The notes beneath the pieces are model-generated. The model saw only the letters and a list, made by a program, of their open reading frames with translations. It made no database searches and was not told the origin of the DNA. The translations under genes and the position numbers were made by a program. A DNA stretch of 64,000 nt from Paenibacillus sp. (GTDB lineage: Bacteria > Bacillota > Bacilli > Paenibacillales > Paenibacillaceae), in the NCBI GenBank assembly GCA_023512345.1, contig JAILZT010000016.1, positions 56,311-120,310 on the forward strand, in the 5' to 3' direction. Positions 35,334 through 44,100 of the stretch are shown piece by piece (position 1 is the stretch's first letter; each line of letters begins with the position of its first letter).

Positions 35334-36401
35334 TTATTGATCCAGCCATTCTGCCAGATGCGTTCTTACAAAATCATCGTCATGCAGATGTGGATACGCT
35401 TGATAGACCCTTTCAATTTCGTCCGCTTGCCCGGGAGAAAGTTCTTCTTGAGGATTCAAGCACCACGTCCCCCTCATCAGTCCTTGTCTGCGGAGTACCT
35501 CGTGAATGCCGGGAATACAGCCTGCAAAATGATGGGCGGGATCGAAGAATGCGGCATTGGTATCCGTCACTTCTACGTTTCGCGTCAGCCATTCCTTCGA
35601 TAGGTTATCGTTCCCCCTCAGAAGCTTGATCTCTTCCAACAGCTCAACCGCTTTCCTTGTCCATACCGCCCAGTGACCCAGCAAGCCGCCAACGATCTTT
35701 TTTTCCACTGGGGAACCGTCAATCATAAACCGGTATGTTGTCAGCAAATCCGCCACAATATTATCGTCATTGCCCGTATATAGAGCAATCTCATCCCGAC
35801 GACTTGAGTTGCATACAGCGCGAACCACATCCAGAGTCTGATAGCGGTTGAACGGAGCCATCTTGATGGCGACCACATTCGGGATATCTGCGAATGATTT
35901 CCAGAAATCATAGGTGAAGACCCTTCCGCCTACGGATGGCTGCATATAAAAACCGATCACAGGAATAACTGCCGCCACTTTTTCCGTTCGTTCCAGTAGG
36001 TCTGCTTCACTCCATTCAACTAGTCCAGCCATGCTCAAGAGACCCACTTCATAACCGATGGATGCAGCGGTTTCTGCTTCATCCAGCACCTGCCCGGTAG
36101 GTCCGCACAATCCCGCCACTTTAATGAAGGGACGATCCAATTGTGCTCGTTCTACTTCTTCTGCCGCTAACCGCAATACCGGCTCATACAGATTTATATG
36201 TTTATCTCGAATCTCAAACTGGGTGGAGTGGACTCCAACTGCGATTCCTCCCGCACCGGAGGCTGCATAATAGCGCGTCAAGGCCCGTTGATGGCGTTCA
36301 TCCAACCTGCGCTGTTCGTTCAATGCCAGCGGATGAGCAGGAATGACAAGACCCTCATGAAGAGCTCTGTTCAATTCGGGTGATAGAGGTTTGCAGCTCA
36401 C
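35334..36401 (-). CDS. Dihydrodipicolinate synthase family (DapA-like) aldolase/lyase
   Basis: A 355-aa (alpha/beta)8 aldolase, longer than typical DapA (about 290 aa). GLCGPTGQVLDEAETAASIGYEVGLLS and VIPVIGFYMQPSVGGRVF follow the family pattern. NVVAIKMAPFNRYQ supplies the Schiff-base lysine (K in AIKMA). DALYTGNDD-type text ALYTGNDDNIVADLL lies near the substrate pocket. Start is GTG at 36401, directly after the TAG stop of the epimerase gene, with AGGGGA upstream. Members split or join pyruvate-type ketoacids with an aldehyde; with the hydroxyacid dehydrogenase and serine dehydratase this suggests pyruvate as an end product. Confidence 0.85.
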   Translation of the reverse strand: MSCKPLSPELNRALHEGLVIPAHPLALNEQRRLDERHQRALTRYYAASGAGGIAVGVHSTQFEIRDKHINLYEPVLRLAAEEVERAQLDRPFIKVAGLCGPTGQVLDEAETAASIGYEVGLLSMAGLVEWSEADLLERTEKVAAVIPVIGFYMQPSVGGRVFTYDFWKSFADIPNVVAIKMAPFNRYQTLDVVRAVCNSSRRDEIALYTGNDDNIVADLLTTYRFMIDGSPVEKKIVGGLLGHWAVWTRKAVELLEEIKLLRGNDNLSKEWLTRNVEVTDTNAAFFDPAHHFAGCIPGIHEVLRRQGLMRGTWCLNPQEELSPGQADEIERVYQAYPHLHDDDFVRTHLAEWLDQ

Positions 36402-37418
36402 CTAAAATTTCCCCTTTCTTTCCTGAAAATGCGTTGGTTTATTCCAGGTCGCACCCCCATGCAGAATCCAATCTGCCGTCCAATCGATCATTTGCAGAAG
36501 GGATACCCGTGGATATCCAAACAATTGGTGGGATTTGGAGGCATTGTTAAGTAAAGATGTATCCGACTCGGTTCCTTCAAAGACCGGTGTTTTCCCCAAA
36601 CGTTTGCCTATCTCCTCTGCAGCCCAACGAATAGACATTGTTTCTGGCCCAGTGATATTCACAATGTTCGGCGGATTGGTGCAGACGGTCAAGCATCGCA
36701 GTGCCATCTCGTTGGCGTCTCCCTGCCAGATGACATTGGCGTGCCCCATCGCCAGATGAACCGGATGTCCTTCTTGAACGGACTTGGCGATCTCCAACAA
36801 TACCCCATAGCGCATATCAATAGCATAATTCAGTCGGTAGATCACCATAGGAATACCATATTTGTGGGAGAAGTGCTCAAAAACACGTTCGCGCCCCAAA
36901 CACGATTGCGCATATTCTCCCTTCGGCTCAGGCGTTACAGATTCCGTTACGCCCCCTAGCCCGACAGAAGTAAACGGATACACATTACCTGATGAAAAAA
37001 CGACAATACGCGAGTTTCTAAACTTCTCAGCTACTCTGCCGGGTAAATAAGAATTCATAGCCCATGTGAAATGTTCATTTCCAGTAGTTCCGAATTTATT
37101 GCCGGCCATATAAATGATATTCCGAACTTCAGGCAGGCTTTGCAGGTCGTTATCGTTCAAGAGGTCGCAGGAAATGGTTTCAACACCCGCCTCTTCTAGT
37201 TCGCGTTTGGACTCCTCATTTGAAAACCTGGATACACCAATCACCCGTTTACGGATTCCCGCCATTTGGATCGCTTGAACAGCAAGTCTGGCAAGACTGG
37301 GGCCCATCTTCCCACCAACTCCGAGCAGCATAATATCTCCATCCAATACGGATAACTCAGCAATAAGCTTTTCTGAGGGCTCCGCTAATTTCGCTTCCAA
37401 TTCCGGTATTGTGTTCAT
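36402..37418 (-). CDS. NAD-dependent epimerase/dehydratase (extended SDR)
   Basis: A 338-aa extended SDR. The dinucleotide loop is MLLGVGGKMGPSLARLA near residue 30, and VVFSSGNVYPFTS supplies the catalytic Ser. The expected Tyr-x3-Lys is not clearly placed: YAQSCLGRERVFEH has Tyr followed by Cys-Leu-Gly-Arg instead of Lys at +4, so the pair is altered. NAD-dependent epimerases act on nucleotide or free sugars. It is the first gene of the operon, with a promoter at 37464-37503. Confidence 0.8.
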   Translation of the reverse strand: MNTIPELEAKLAEPSEKLIAELSVLDGDIMLLGVGGKMGPSLARLAVQAIQMAGIRKRVIGVSRFSNEESKRELEEAGVETISCDLLNDNDLQSLPEVRNIIYMAGNKFGTTGNEHFTWAMNSYLPGRVAEKFRNSRIVVFSSGNVYPFTSVGLGGVTESVTPEPKGEYAQSCLGRERVFEHFSHKYGIPMVIYRLNYAIDMRYGVLLEIAKSVQEGHPVHLAMGHANVIWQGDANEMALRCLTVCTNPPNIVNITGPETMSIRWAAEEIGKRLGKTPVFEGTESDTSLLNNASKSHQLFGYPRVSLLQMIDWTADWILHGGATWNKPTHFQERKGKF

Positions 37419-37463
37419 GTCTTGGTCTCCTTCATTGGTTTATGTTTCAATGTGATTAGATTC

Positions 37464-37503
37464 ATTATAGCCGCTGTTTTTACTTAAAGACAGGACTTTA
37501 AGT
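37464..37503 (-). promoter_or_regulatory. Promoter and dyad operator of the second catabolic operon
   Basis: TATAAT on the minus strand (37464-37469) is preceded by ACTTAAAG-N6-CTTTAAGT at 37482-37503, a perfect 8-bp dyad covering the expected -35 position. A further half-site-like CTTTAAAT follows at 37507-37514. The regulator gene at 37579-38916 ends just upstream and is the natural candidate to bind it; this is inferred from position. Confidence 0.5.
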
Positions 37504-37520
37504 AGTCTTTAAATAACATA

Positions 37521-37555
37521 ATAAAAGGGAAGTCCCTTATTGATCAGGACTTCCC
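37521..37555 (-). terminator. Terminator of the GGDEF-helix-turn-helix regulator gene
   Basis: GGGAAGTCC (37527-37535) pairs with GGACTTCCC (37547-37555), a perfect 9-bp stem; on the transcribed strand a CTTTTATTAT tail follows. It separates the regulator from the operon downstream. Confidence 0.85.
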
Positions 37556-37578
37556 CTCTATGAAAATCATGTATGACT

Positions 37579-38916
37579 TTACCCTGCAAATATAGCCAAC
37601 CTATAAATCTGCCTTGGTCTTCCCTTCGGTACTTTTTCCATACCTGAAATCTCCACAAGCCCGCCTTCCACCCATTGCAAAAGCAGTCTGTGCATACTTC
37701 GAACCGTTATTTCTAAAATTTTTGCTAATTCATGCACTTTATAATCGGTTTTCCCAGTCCTTGCAAACTGATTCATCAGCTTACTCAAATAAGCCGACGT
37801 CATACCCGCTTCCTCGGCTTTACGGATTAATTCTGGATCCGTTATGGCCAACGCTTGCTCTACAGAGTCAGCCATTTCGAGTGGACCTATAATGGAAAGG
37901 TCTTCCCGCAAAATAAAGCAGGCATTTCCTCCCGCCTCCTTGGACTTGCGTAAGGCACTTCTTGCATGTGTCCCCGCTTCGTTGGCCGAACGTCCGAAGC
38001 CGATCCCCATGCTTAAGGTCAGACCTAATCTCTTGTTCGCATTACGAGCCAAAGGAATAGACTTATAACCGCCGGTTTCCCGCTCAAAGATACCACGGGT
38101 CGTAAAAAACAAATACTCATCCCCACCCATATGCGTCAAGTATCCGTCCAACGATTCCACATAATCGAGAAGTGTGCGGTGAATATCCAATTTGAATTTT
38201 TGAATTTCATGCTCGGACGAATGCTGTTGAACAGATTTTCCGAAATTATCGACATTCACCATGCCAACCACAATCTGTGATTCTTTACTCTTTCTCGTCT
38301 CTGTCGACAGAAGGGCTCTTTCAAGGGCAACTGTTATATTCTGGTCTGTCGGTACGACCCATTCATTAGGGATACCCAAGTCCGTAAGTGCTAACGAAAC
38401 AGATTCTTCCGCAGTTAACGCTGCATGACCGTGCCCGTTCTCGTAATGGTCTGTGTGAAACCGGATCAACTCTTCCCTTGAAGCATAAGGCGATCCGTCG
38501 AAATAAACGGCAGTCACGGAGGTCTCTTCAATTTCTTTAAACGCATTTTCCACCATGGGTTTGCTTAAGGTATCTATGGTCAAATGGAACGGATTATTAA
38601 GCCCGTGCCGATTTTTTAGCCGGTACAATGCCCGGAACAATCCCGTATCCGTAAGGGGCACATAATGAATAGGCACGTTCAAGTGCGTCTCTTCCCTAAC
38701 TCTGCGGTAAGGCATCGGTCCGGACAAGAGTAACACCTCGACTTCAGCCGCAACTGCCTCTGCTAATCCTGGCGCGTCATCTTCCACCCCGTATACTTGT
38801 GGTATTGGATAAAATGATGGGAAGTTCTGTATCACTTTCAAGATTTTTTTTACCAGCGCATCCGGACCGATGATTCCGATTGGAATCCCTTTTGCTGGGT
38901 TCTTAAAGTTGGGCAT
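37579..38916 (-). CDS. Regulator with sensor-like N-terminus, GGDEF-like domain and C-terminal helix-turn-helix
   Basis: A 445-aa protein. Residues 1-180 resemble a Rossmann-like sensor fold (IGIIGPDALVKKIL, EVLLLSGPMPYRR). Residues about 230-350 are a GGDEF/type-III-cyclase-like domain: GMVNVDNFGKSV has the metal-binding Asp and HMGGDEYLFF the signature loop, and LTLSMGIGFGRSANEAGTHA the conserved end. This layout recalls GTP-cyclohydrolase-III-type enzymes or GTP sensors. Residues about 380-440 are a winged helix (VHELAKILEITVRSMHRLLLQW). No membrane part. Start 38916 has AAAGGGA upstream; a frame nine codons longer lacks it. It likely controls the operon at 37418-30439, perhaps in response to GTP-linked signals. 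Function not described to my knowledge. Confidence 0.78.
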   Translation of the reverse strand: MPNFKNPAKGIPIGIIGPDALVKKILKVIQNFPSFYPIPQVYGVEDDAPGLAEAVAAEVEVLLLSGPMPYRRVREETHLNVPIHYVPLTDTGLFRALYRLKNRHGLNNPFHLTIDTLSKPMVENAFKEIEETSVTAVYFDGSPYASREELIRFHTDHYENGHGHAALTAEESVSLALTDLGIPNEWVVPTDQNITVALERALLSTETRKSKESQIVVGMVNVDNFGKSVQQHSSEHEIQKFKLDIHRTLLDYVESLDGYLTHMGGDEYLFFTTRGIFERETGGYKSIPLARNANKRLGLTLSMGIGFGRSANEAGTHARSALRKSKEAGGNACFILREDLSIIGPLEMADSVEQALAITDPELIRKAEEAGMTSAYLSKLMNQFARTGKTDYKVHELAKILEITVRSMHRLLLQWVEGGLVEISGMEKVPKGRPRQIYRLAIFAG

Positions 38917-38990
38917 AGGAACATCCCTTTCCAGATTTATCATCGCCCAAAGTATATCATATCGCGTTACACGCGGGGTAGAGTCGTGTT

Positions 38991-39299
38991 TTACCCTTCA
39001 ACTACGTCCGCTCGCAAATCAGTTGCTATCTCAATCATTTTAGGGACTATAGCTTCATTTGAAATAGCAACATATAAATCACCCATGTAAAGCCGAAAAG
39101 GAATTTCCACGTCCCCATGCTTCCACATAAAAAAATCCCCTTCGATCGACATGGTACTTTCTGGTCCTTTAACGGTCAGTACATTTGAGTACGCAAAGTC
39201 GGGTTGGGTTGCAAAATAATCTTTGCACTCCTCCAATGAAATGGATGGCTCCGAGTTATTTTCTTGCATCGATCGGGTTATACGAAACCGCTGATTCAT
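38991..39299 (-). CDS. Uncharacterised small protein (102 aa)
   Basis: GGAGGTATCTCA precedes ATG at 39299, a good ribosome site that rejects the frame 28 codons longer. The product is a soluble, acidic, beta-rich protein: NVLTVKGPESTMSIEGDFFMWKHGD, then IPFRLYMGDLYVAISN and a helical C-terminus. I do not recognise a family. It lies 74 bp upstream of the regulator gene on the same strand; a link is possible but not evident. Confidence 0.65.
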   Translation of the reverse strand: MNQRFRITRSMQENNSEPSISLEECKDYFATQPDFAYSNVLTVKGPESTMSIEGDFFMWKHGDVEIPFRLYMGDLYVAISNEAIVPKMIEIATDLRADVVEG

Positions 39300-39628
39300 T
39301 GAGATACCTCCAACATAGTATTCATTCTTGTCTGTTCTACAAAATAATATATTCGCATTCTCTGAGTCCATTGTCAAAGTCAATATGCTTTTTTAGTATT
39401 TCCAATTACGAAAATAAGGCTAAAATAAACCATGATGCGGCTACAAATAGTTCGAGGGTTATGGTAATTGAGTTCTAGCATTGGAGAAGATTAACTTTCA
39501 AATAGGAAATAGACCGTATCCTTCTCCCAAAGGGTACAGTCAATTTCCTGCCTACTCTTTAATAGATTGACCGCAATAGGATTACTCAAACAAAAACTCA
39601 CAAGCATCATTTACCGCTTTAAGGGGTT

Positions 39629-40714
39629 TTATTTGATCTCCAAATAATCAATGTAAGCATCCCATGTCCCATCATCGGATGTACAAACGAGCTGGATCTC
39701 TTGATTTCCTGTTCCATGGCTGACATTGTTTAGAGTATAGACCGCAGGATTGCTCCCGCCGAAGTAGAAGGTACCCTTTGTCACTCCGCCGATTTTTAAG
39801 TCAACTTTGGCCATGTTGGAGTTATTCGAAGCACCGCGGAGTGAAAAACTATGGGTACCGCTCTCGAAATACTGCGTGTATTTGACCAAATCATTGTTGG
39901 CGTATAAGGCAACACCGGAGAACGGCGAGTTGATATTGGAGGTGTACTGACCACCTTTGGTCATACTCTCGCTTTCCGCTTTCGTTCCTGTACTTGGAGG
40001 AGTGGTTGGAGGAGGAGTTGTCGTACCGCCACCGATAGTAAGTGTATGACTAGTCACATTAGCACTACCACTACTTTGATAGCCCTCTACTGTAAGCGCG
40101 ACCTCATACATCTTACCCATTGGCATTCCCAAGCTCTCCCACTTTTTAAAGTGTTCGCTAACAGATATGGTTCCACTCGTGCGTTGCGACGTCCGGACAC
40201 TCCAATATTGTTTAAAAGTTGCATCACCTATAATTGAAGGTTGGTTGGTTCGAGTAGTCTCATATATGTCATATGTCCCACCGTCAACGGTTATGGTTCC
40301 CTTCTTCGTACCGGTTGGACGATAGGTGCCCCAGCTATCGACGATGTAATATTCTACGAGTGGGTCCTTGGTCCACCCATAGACACACAAATAGGAATTG
40401 CCTCCCGGATTGAAGCTTGCACTGTAGTTTATTGATAGGTTTCCAAGTTGCGAGTGTGTCTTAGTAGAGTCGAATTTCTTGCCTTTACGAAATAACGCAT
40501 TTCCGATATTACTCCACTGAGCACTGAACGCGCCACCACTATTGAGAGTCATACTTGTGGTCCCGGAATCTTTCCACAGCTCATAGTCGTATCCATCTTG
40601 GGTGCCAATTTCATTTGAGGTGATCGTTGTTGCTGCCTGTGCGATTACTGCAGGCAGTGTTAGCGCAATACAAACGAAAATCGCTAAAAATAACCTTATT
40701 CTTTTTTGTTTCAT
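39629..40714 (-). CDS. Secreted GH11 endo-1,4-beta-xylanase with CBM36
   Basis: A 361-aa exported xylanase. The signal peptide ends about residue 27. The GH11 beta-jelly-roll covers residues 30-230 with nucleophile Glu121 in PLVEYYIVDSWG and acid/base Glu210 in LTVEGYQSSG; the thumb region is TTRTNQPSIIG. A Thr/Pro-rich linker (about 231-243) joins a C-terminal CBM36-like module (about 245-361, AESESMTKGGQ to IDYLEIK), which binds xylan with calcium in known members. It hydrolyses internal beta-1,4 bonds of xylan outside the cell. Expression is probably glucose-repressed through the cre-like site at 40811. Confidence 0.95.
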   Translation of the reverse strand: MKQKRIRLFLAIFVCIALTLPAVIAQAATTITSNEIGTQDGYDYELWKDSGTTSMTLNSGGAFSAQWSNIGNALFRKGKKFDSTKTHSQLGNLSINYSASFNPGGNSYLCVYGWTKDPLVEYYIVDSWGTYRPTGTKKGTITVDGGTYDIYETTRTNQPSIIGDATFKQYWSVRTSQRTSGTISVSEHFKKWESLGMPMGKMYEVALTVEGYQSSGSANVTSHTLTIGGGTTTPPPTTPPSTGTKAESESMTKGGQYTSNINSPFSGVALYANNDLVKYTQYFESGTHSFSLRGASNNSNMAKVDLKIGGVTKGTFYFGGSNPAVYTLNNVSHGTGNQEIQLVCTSDDGTWDAYIDYLEIK

Positions 40715-40810
40715 TTGCCATTCCTCCTATTGGTTAAATTGCATCTAGTCTTACTATGATGCTGTTCAGCCCGTAGTAGGCCAACTCCCACTTCCTCCCA
40801 AAAATACATT

Positions 40811-40824
40811 TGTAAGCGGTAACA
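40811..40824 (-). promoter_or_regulatory. Cre-like site (CcpA) upstream of the xylanase gene
   Basis: TGTAAGCGGTAACA fits the cre pattern TGWAANCGNTNNCA at every fixed position and lies about 97 bp upstream of the xylanase start. It implies carbon catabolite repression; binding was not tested. Confidence 0.65.
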
Positions 40825-40920
40825 AAAATATTTTATCATAGCTTTTTTAATATTTTTTATGCGAAATTAAAGTTCATACCCTAAAAATCTTAGTACTTTT
40901 GTGGATGGATCGTTCGTACA

Positions 40921-40948
40921 AAAAGAAAAACCCGCAATTTATACGGGT
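40921..40948 (-). terminator. Terminator 2 downstream of the GH30 gene
   Basis: ACCCG (40930-40934) pairs with CGGGT (40944-40948). On the minus strand a TTTTTCTTTTT tail follows. It backs up the stronger hairpin at 40989-41010. Confidence 0.6.
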
Positions 40949-40982
40949 ATCTTGTGTCAGTTTCAATTTTACAGAACGCTAA

Positions 40983-41010
40983 TAAAAAGAAACGACATCT
41001 CTGTCGTTTC
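40983..41010 (-). terminator. Terminator 1 downstream of the GH30 gene
   Basis: GAAACGACA (40989-40997) pairs perfectly with TGTCGTTTC (41002-41010) around a 4-nt loop. On the minus strand TTTTTATT follows, giving a classic intrinsic terminator about 130 bp beyond the stop at 41141. Confidence 0.85.
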
Positions 41011-41026
41011 AGTTTTAAATAATTTT

Positions 41027-41070
41027 AGGGTAGTGTCTCCAGCCCGTGCTCACAGCTGAGCTATGCCCCC
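41027..41070 (-). pseudogene. tRNA-Ala-like 5' fragment
   Basis: On the minus strand from 41070, GGGGGCATAGCTCAGCTGT reads like the acceptor strand, position 8-9 link and D arm (GCTC/GAGC) of a bacterial tRNA-Ala. The anticodon stem, T arm and CCA do not follow. It lies after the GH30 gene and before its terminators. Such fragments mark past insertion or rearrangement at tRNA genes, or are chance; confidence is modest. Confidence 0.4.
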
Positions 41071-41140
41071 AAATTGCGAATTGTATAAGTTGCTGATGAT
41101 CGACATCATCTTTTTATGATTCCAGTGATGAAGGCAAATG

Positions 41141-44100
41141 CTACTGTTCCACCTTAATCCAGCTTAACATCGGTTTTGATCCGCCTGCCTTAAGTACCTT
41201 TAAAGTAAGTTCGCCTTGTGTCACAACAATGCCATCGAACGTTTGAGCCTCCCGTTTTGATCCGATGACATAATCGGTCAATTTCGTCTCACCATTGATC
41301 GTTAGGTTCATCTTCCGGTCGCTCGACTTCCACGGATCGAAGAACCCGACAGTCACTTTGTAAGTACCGTTTGGAAGCTGGAACCGGTAAGCGAGCCCTT
41401 TACCGTTTTCATTTCCATCATATTGGCGTATGGTCTCGTAGGCGTCGGTCGGATTGTTGTAAGCCCATGTCATTCCGTCATCGGCTTCATAGCCCCATTT
41501 AATTCCTGTAACCGGGTCACTGCCATACGGCTGCTCTTCCAGTGTCTGATGCAATCCGAATGTCTCGCCAACCTCCAATTCGAGAGGCGTACCATCACCA
41601 GCATCCACATAGAAAAGAACCTGGCTGTCATTACCGATTGGTGTCCCCTCTATTGGCTCAGATGCCGCTTCCTCGCCCGCTCTCACAGCAATAACAGTAA
41701 ACGAGTAGGTTACACCGTTTTCAAGCCCGGCGACAATCGTCGAACCCGGATTACCGTAGATTTTAACGGAACCAGTATCGCTTCCCGTTATAGCTGCATA
41801 TCGGATTACATAGGAATCGGCACCGTCTACTTCGCTGTACTTCAGCGCCACCTGTCGACTGCCTTCCTTTATCTGATATATTTCCGGCTTAGACGCTAGT
41901 GAATCAGTGTCACGAGCAATCTTCATATAGGCGAATTCTGCATCAGCCCAGCTGTGAAGACCCACACGTCCGCTTGTATATACCGTATCCGTAATATCAA
42001 ACACTTGATTCCCATCCATATAGGCCCTGATTCGTTTCCCGTCCATCCGCACTTCGAGCTTGTAAAGTTCTCCTAATGCAGCTGTAAACGGTATAGAAGT
42101 AGTTAAATTTTGGCCATCTCTGCGAATAACCAGAGAACCGTTCTCGTAACCGAACATGTACCCTTTCGAGTAGCTGCTGCCACGGAATGTGATACCCCAA
42201 TCGGCTCCCAGCGTGCCCTGCTTGACGACCGCAGATATCGTACCATCAATTAGGTGTAAACCATTGACGCCGAGTTCTCCTTGGTGATCTCCCCCGGAAG
42301 TATGCTTCAACAGGCTGTTTTCGATGCTCCAAGTGCTAACATCCTGCTGGTAGTTAGTCATATCACCACTCTCAAAATCATCTTCCAGACGGATATCCTC
42401 GGCTTTAGGTGTGACTACCGTTTCGGAATAGCCGGTACCGTCGCCACCTTTGCCGATCGAGCTAACACGAACAACAAACGGGGATCCATTGGTTAAGTTC
42501 CCTATCCGGATGGCAGGTTTTTCGCTGCTGAGTGTAGAAACAACTTCTGAACCGGAAACGACCTGTAAGGAGTAACCCAATGCTCCTTCCACCGGAGCGA
42601 ATTCAATTTGGGCTGATTGATCACCCGAAACAGCTATAATCTTGCTGGGTGCAGACACATCCGGCTTCACTTGGAATTCAGCCGATGGTAGACTAACCTC
42701 TTGACCGTCAATCGCTTCAACGACCCCGTAATAGGTTGATCCATTTACGAGCCCTTCGACTATAATTGTTCCGTTCGGTGTATTGCTAGTGATCTCGTTA
42801 TCATATTGGCCCGATTGTGTACCATAACGAACCCGATATGCTGGGGTAGTTGCTTCAATTTCATAAACCGCTTTAAAGCCTCCGTCGGTACCCGTCGCAG
42901 TAACACCGGCCGGAGCCAATAGCGCCGGAGTTCCATACACACGTTTCGAAGGGGGGCCGAACCCAAGCTTATTTCCCGCACGAATCGTAACATAGTAGGA
43001 TTTGCCGTTATCCAACCCTTGAAGGACAAACGAGTCATCGGACATTAAAGTAACAACCTGTTCTCGTTTGTCGTTCTGCGCTCCGTATCTCACTTCGTAT
43101 TCATAGGCGCCTTTCGGTGAACTGAAAGAGATTTTCAAACCTTTATTTGTAGGCTCCGCTTTGACATTATCCGGTGCGGCAGGTTTTTTGTTTGCCTTGA
43201 CTATGTCGCCATTCAGAGTTACGACTGAATGTGCAGGGATAACCGTTTCGAACATGCCATCCGCCATAATCGGCACATCCGTGCCCCGGGTAAGATCCTT
43301 GTCTGAAGAGGTTACGTATGATTTCATTGCAAAGATCGAGTCGTTCTTGTCCAGCCCGCTTAGAGAAATCTTAATGCGTTTATCGTCCTGGCTGTCGTTG
43401 ACGAATACACTCGTTACGGTCTTCTCTCCGACATGTGTATAAGCGGATCCGAGTAGACCGCTCCGGGCTTGATCGTCTAATCCCGTAAGCGAAATGCGGT
43501 CTGCACCGGGACGGATAAATTTGCTATAGTTACCGAGTGCCCATAAGATTTTTGATGTCAGAATATTTTGCTTATCACCTTCATTATTGAAGTCGGTATA
43601 AATCAATCCATCCTTGTAGTCTTCTTTAGAGACCGCTGTCCACCACTGCCAAGCTGCAGCATTAGCCCTCGTCATATCGAAATGGATGGTACGGGCGACG
43701 TAAAGGGCCGGATCTATACCCAAATCCCTGCCCGGGCCGTAAGAGCCGAGGATGCAATATTCACTCATCCAGTATTTGGCCGATGCATCATATTTTTTGA
43801 GGTTAGCATTCAATAAATCCCGAAGTTCTCCAAGACGGTCGTCACCTGGGTTACTGTAATCGGACCAATAGGAGTGGGAAGCGATTTTATTGCCAACCGC
43901 TGCCTTTAGTTCCGGATCGCCCAGCAGGTCTTTGATGTATTCACGGTATTTTCCGACTCCCAGATTATTGGAGCCTCCTGTGTATTGTTCTTTGTTCGCG
44001 AACTGCTTATAGACTTCATCGTCGAGCAACGCTGTAATCTCTACACCATCGGGAGCGCTTATTTGTTCGGAGAGTCCTTTGGCCTGAATCTGTCGGTATA

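Noticed and set aside
41027..41070. Complete tRNA gene
   Set aside because: Only acceptor and D-arm bases are found; no anticodon loop, T arm or CCA.
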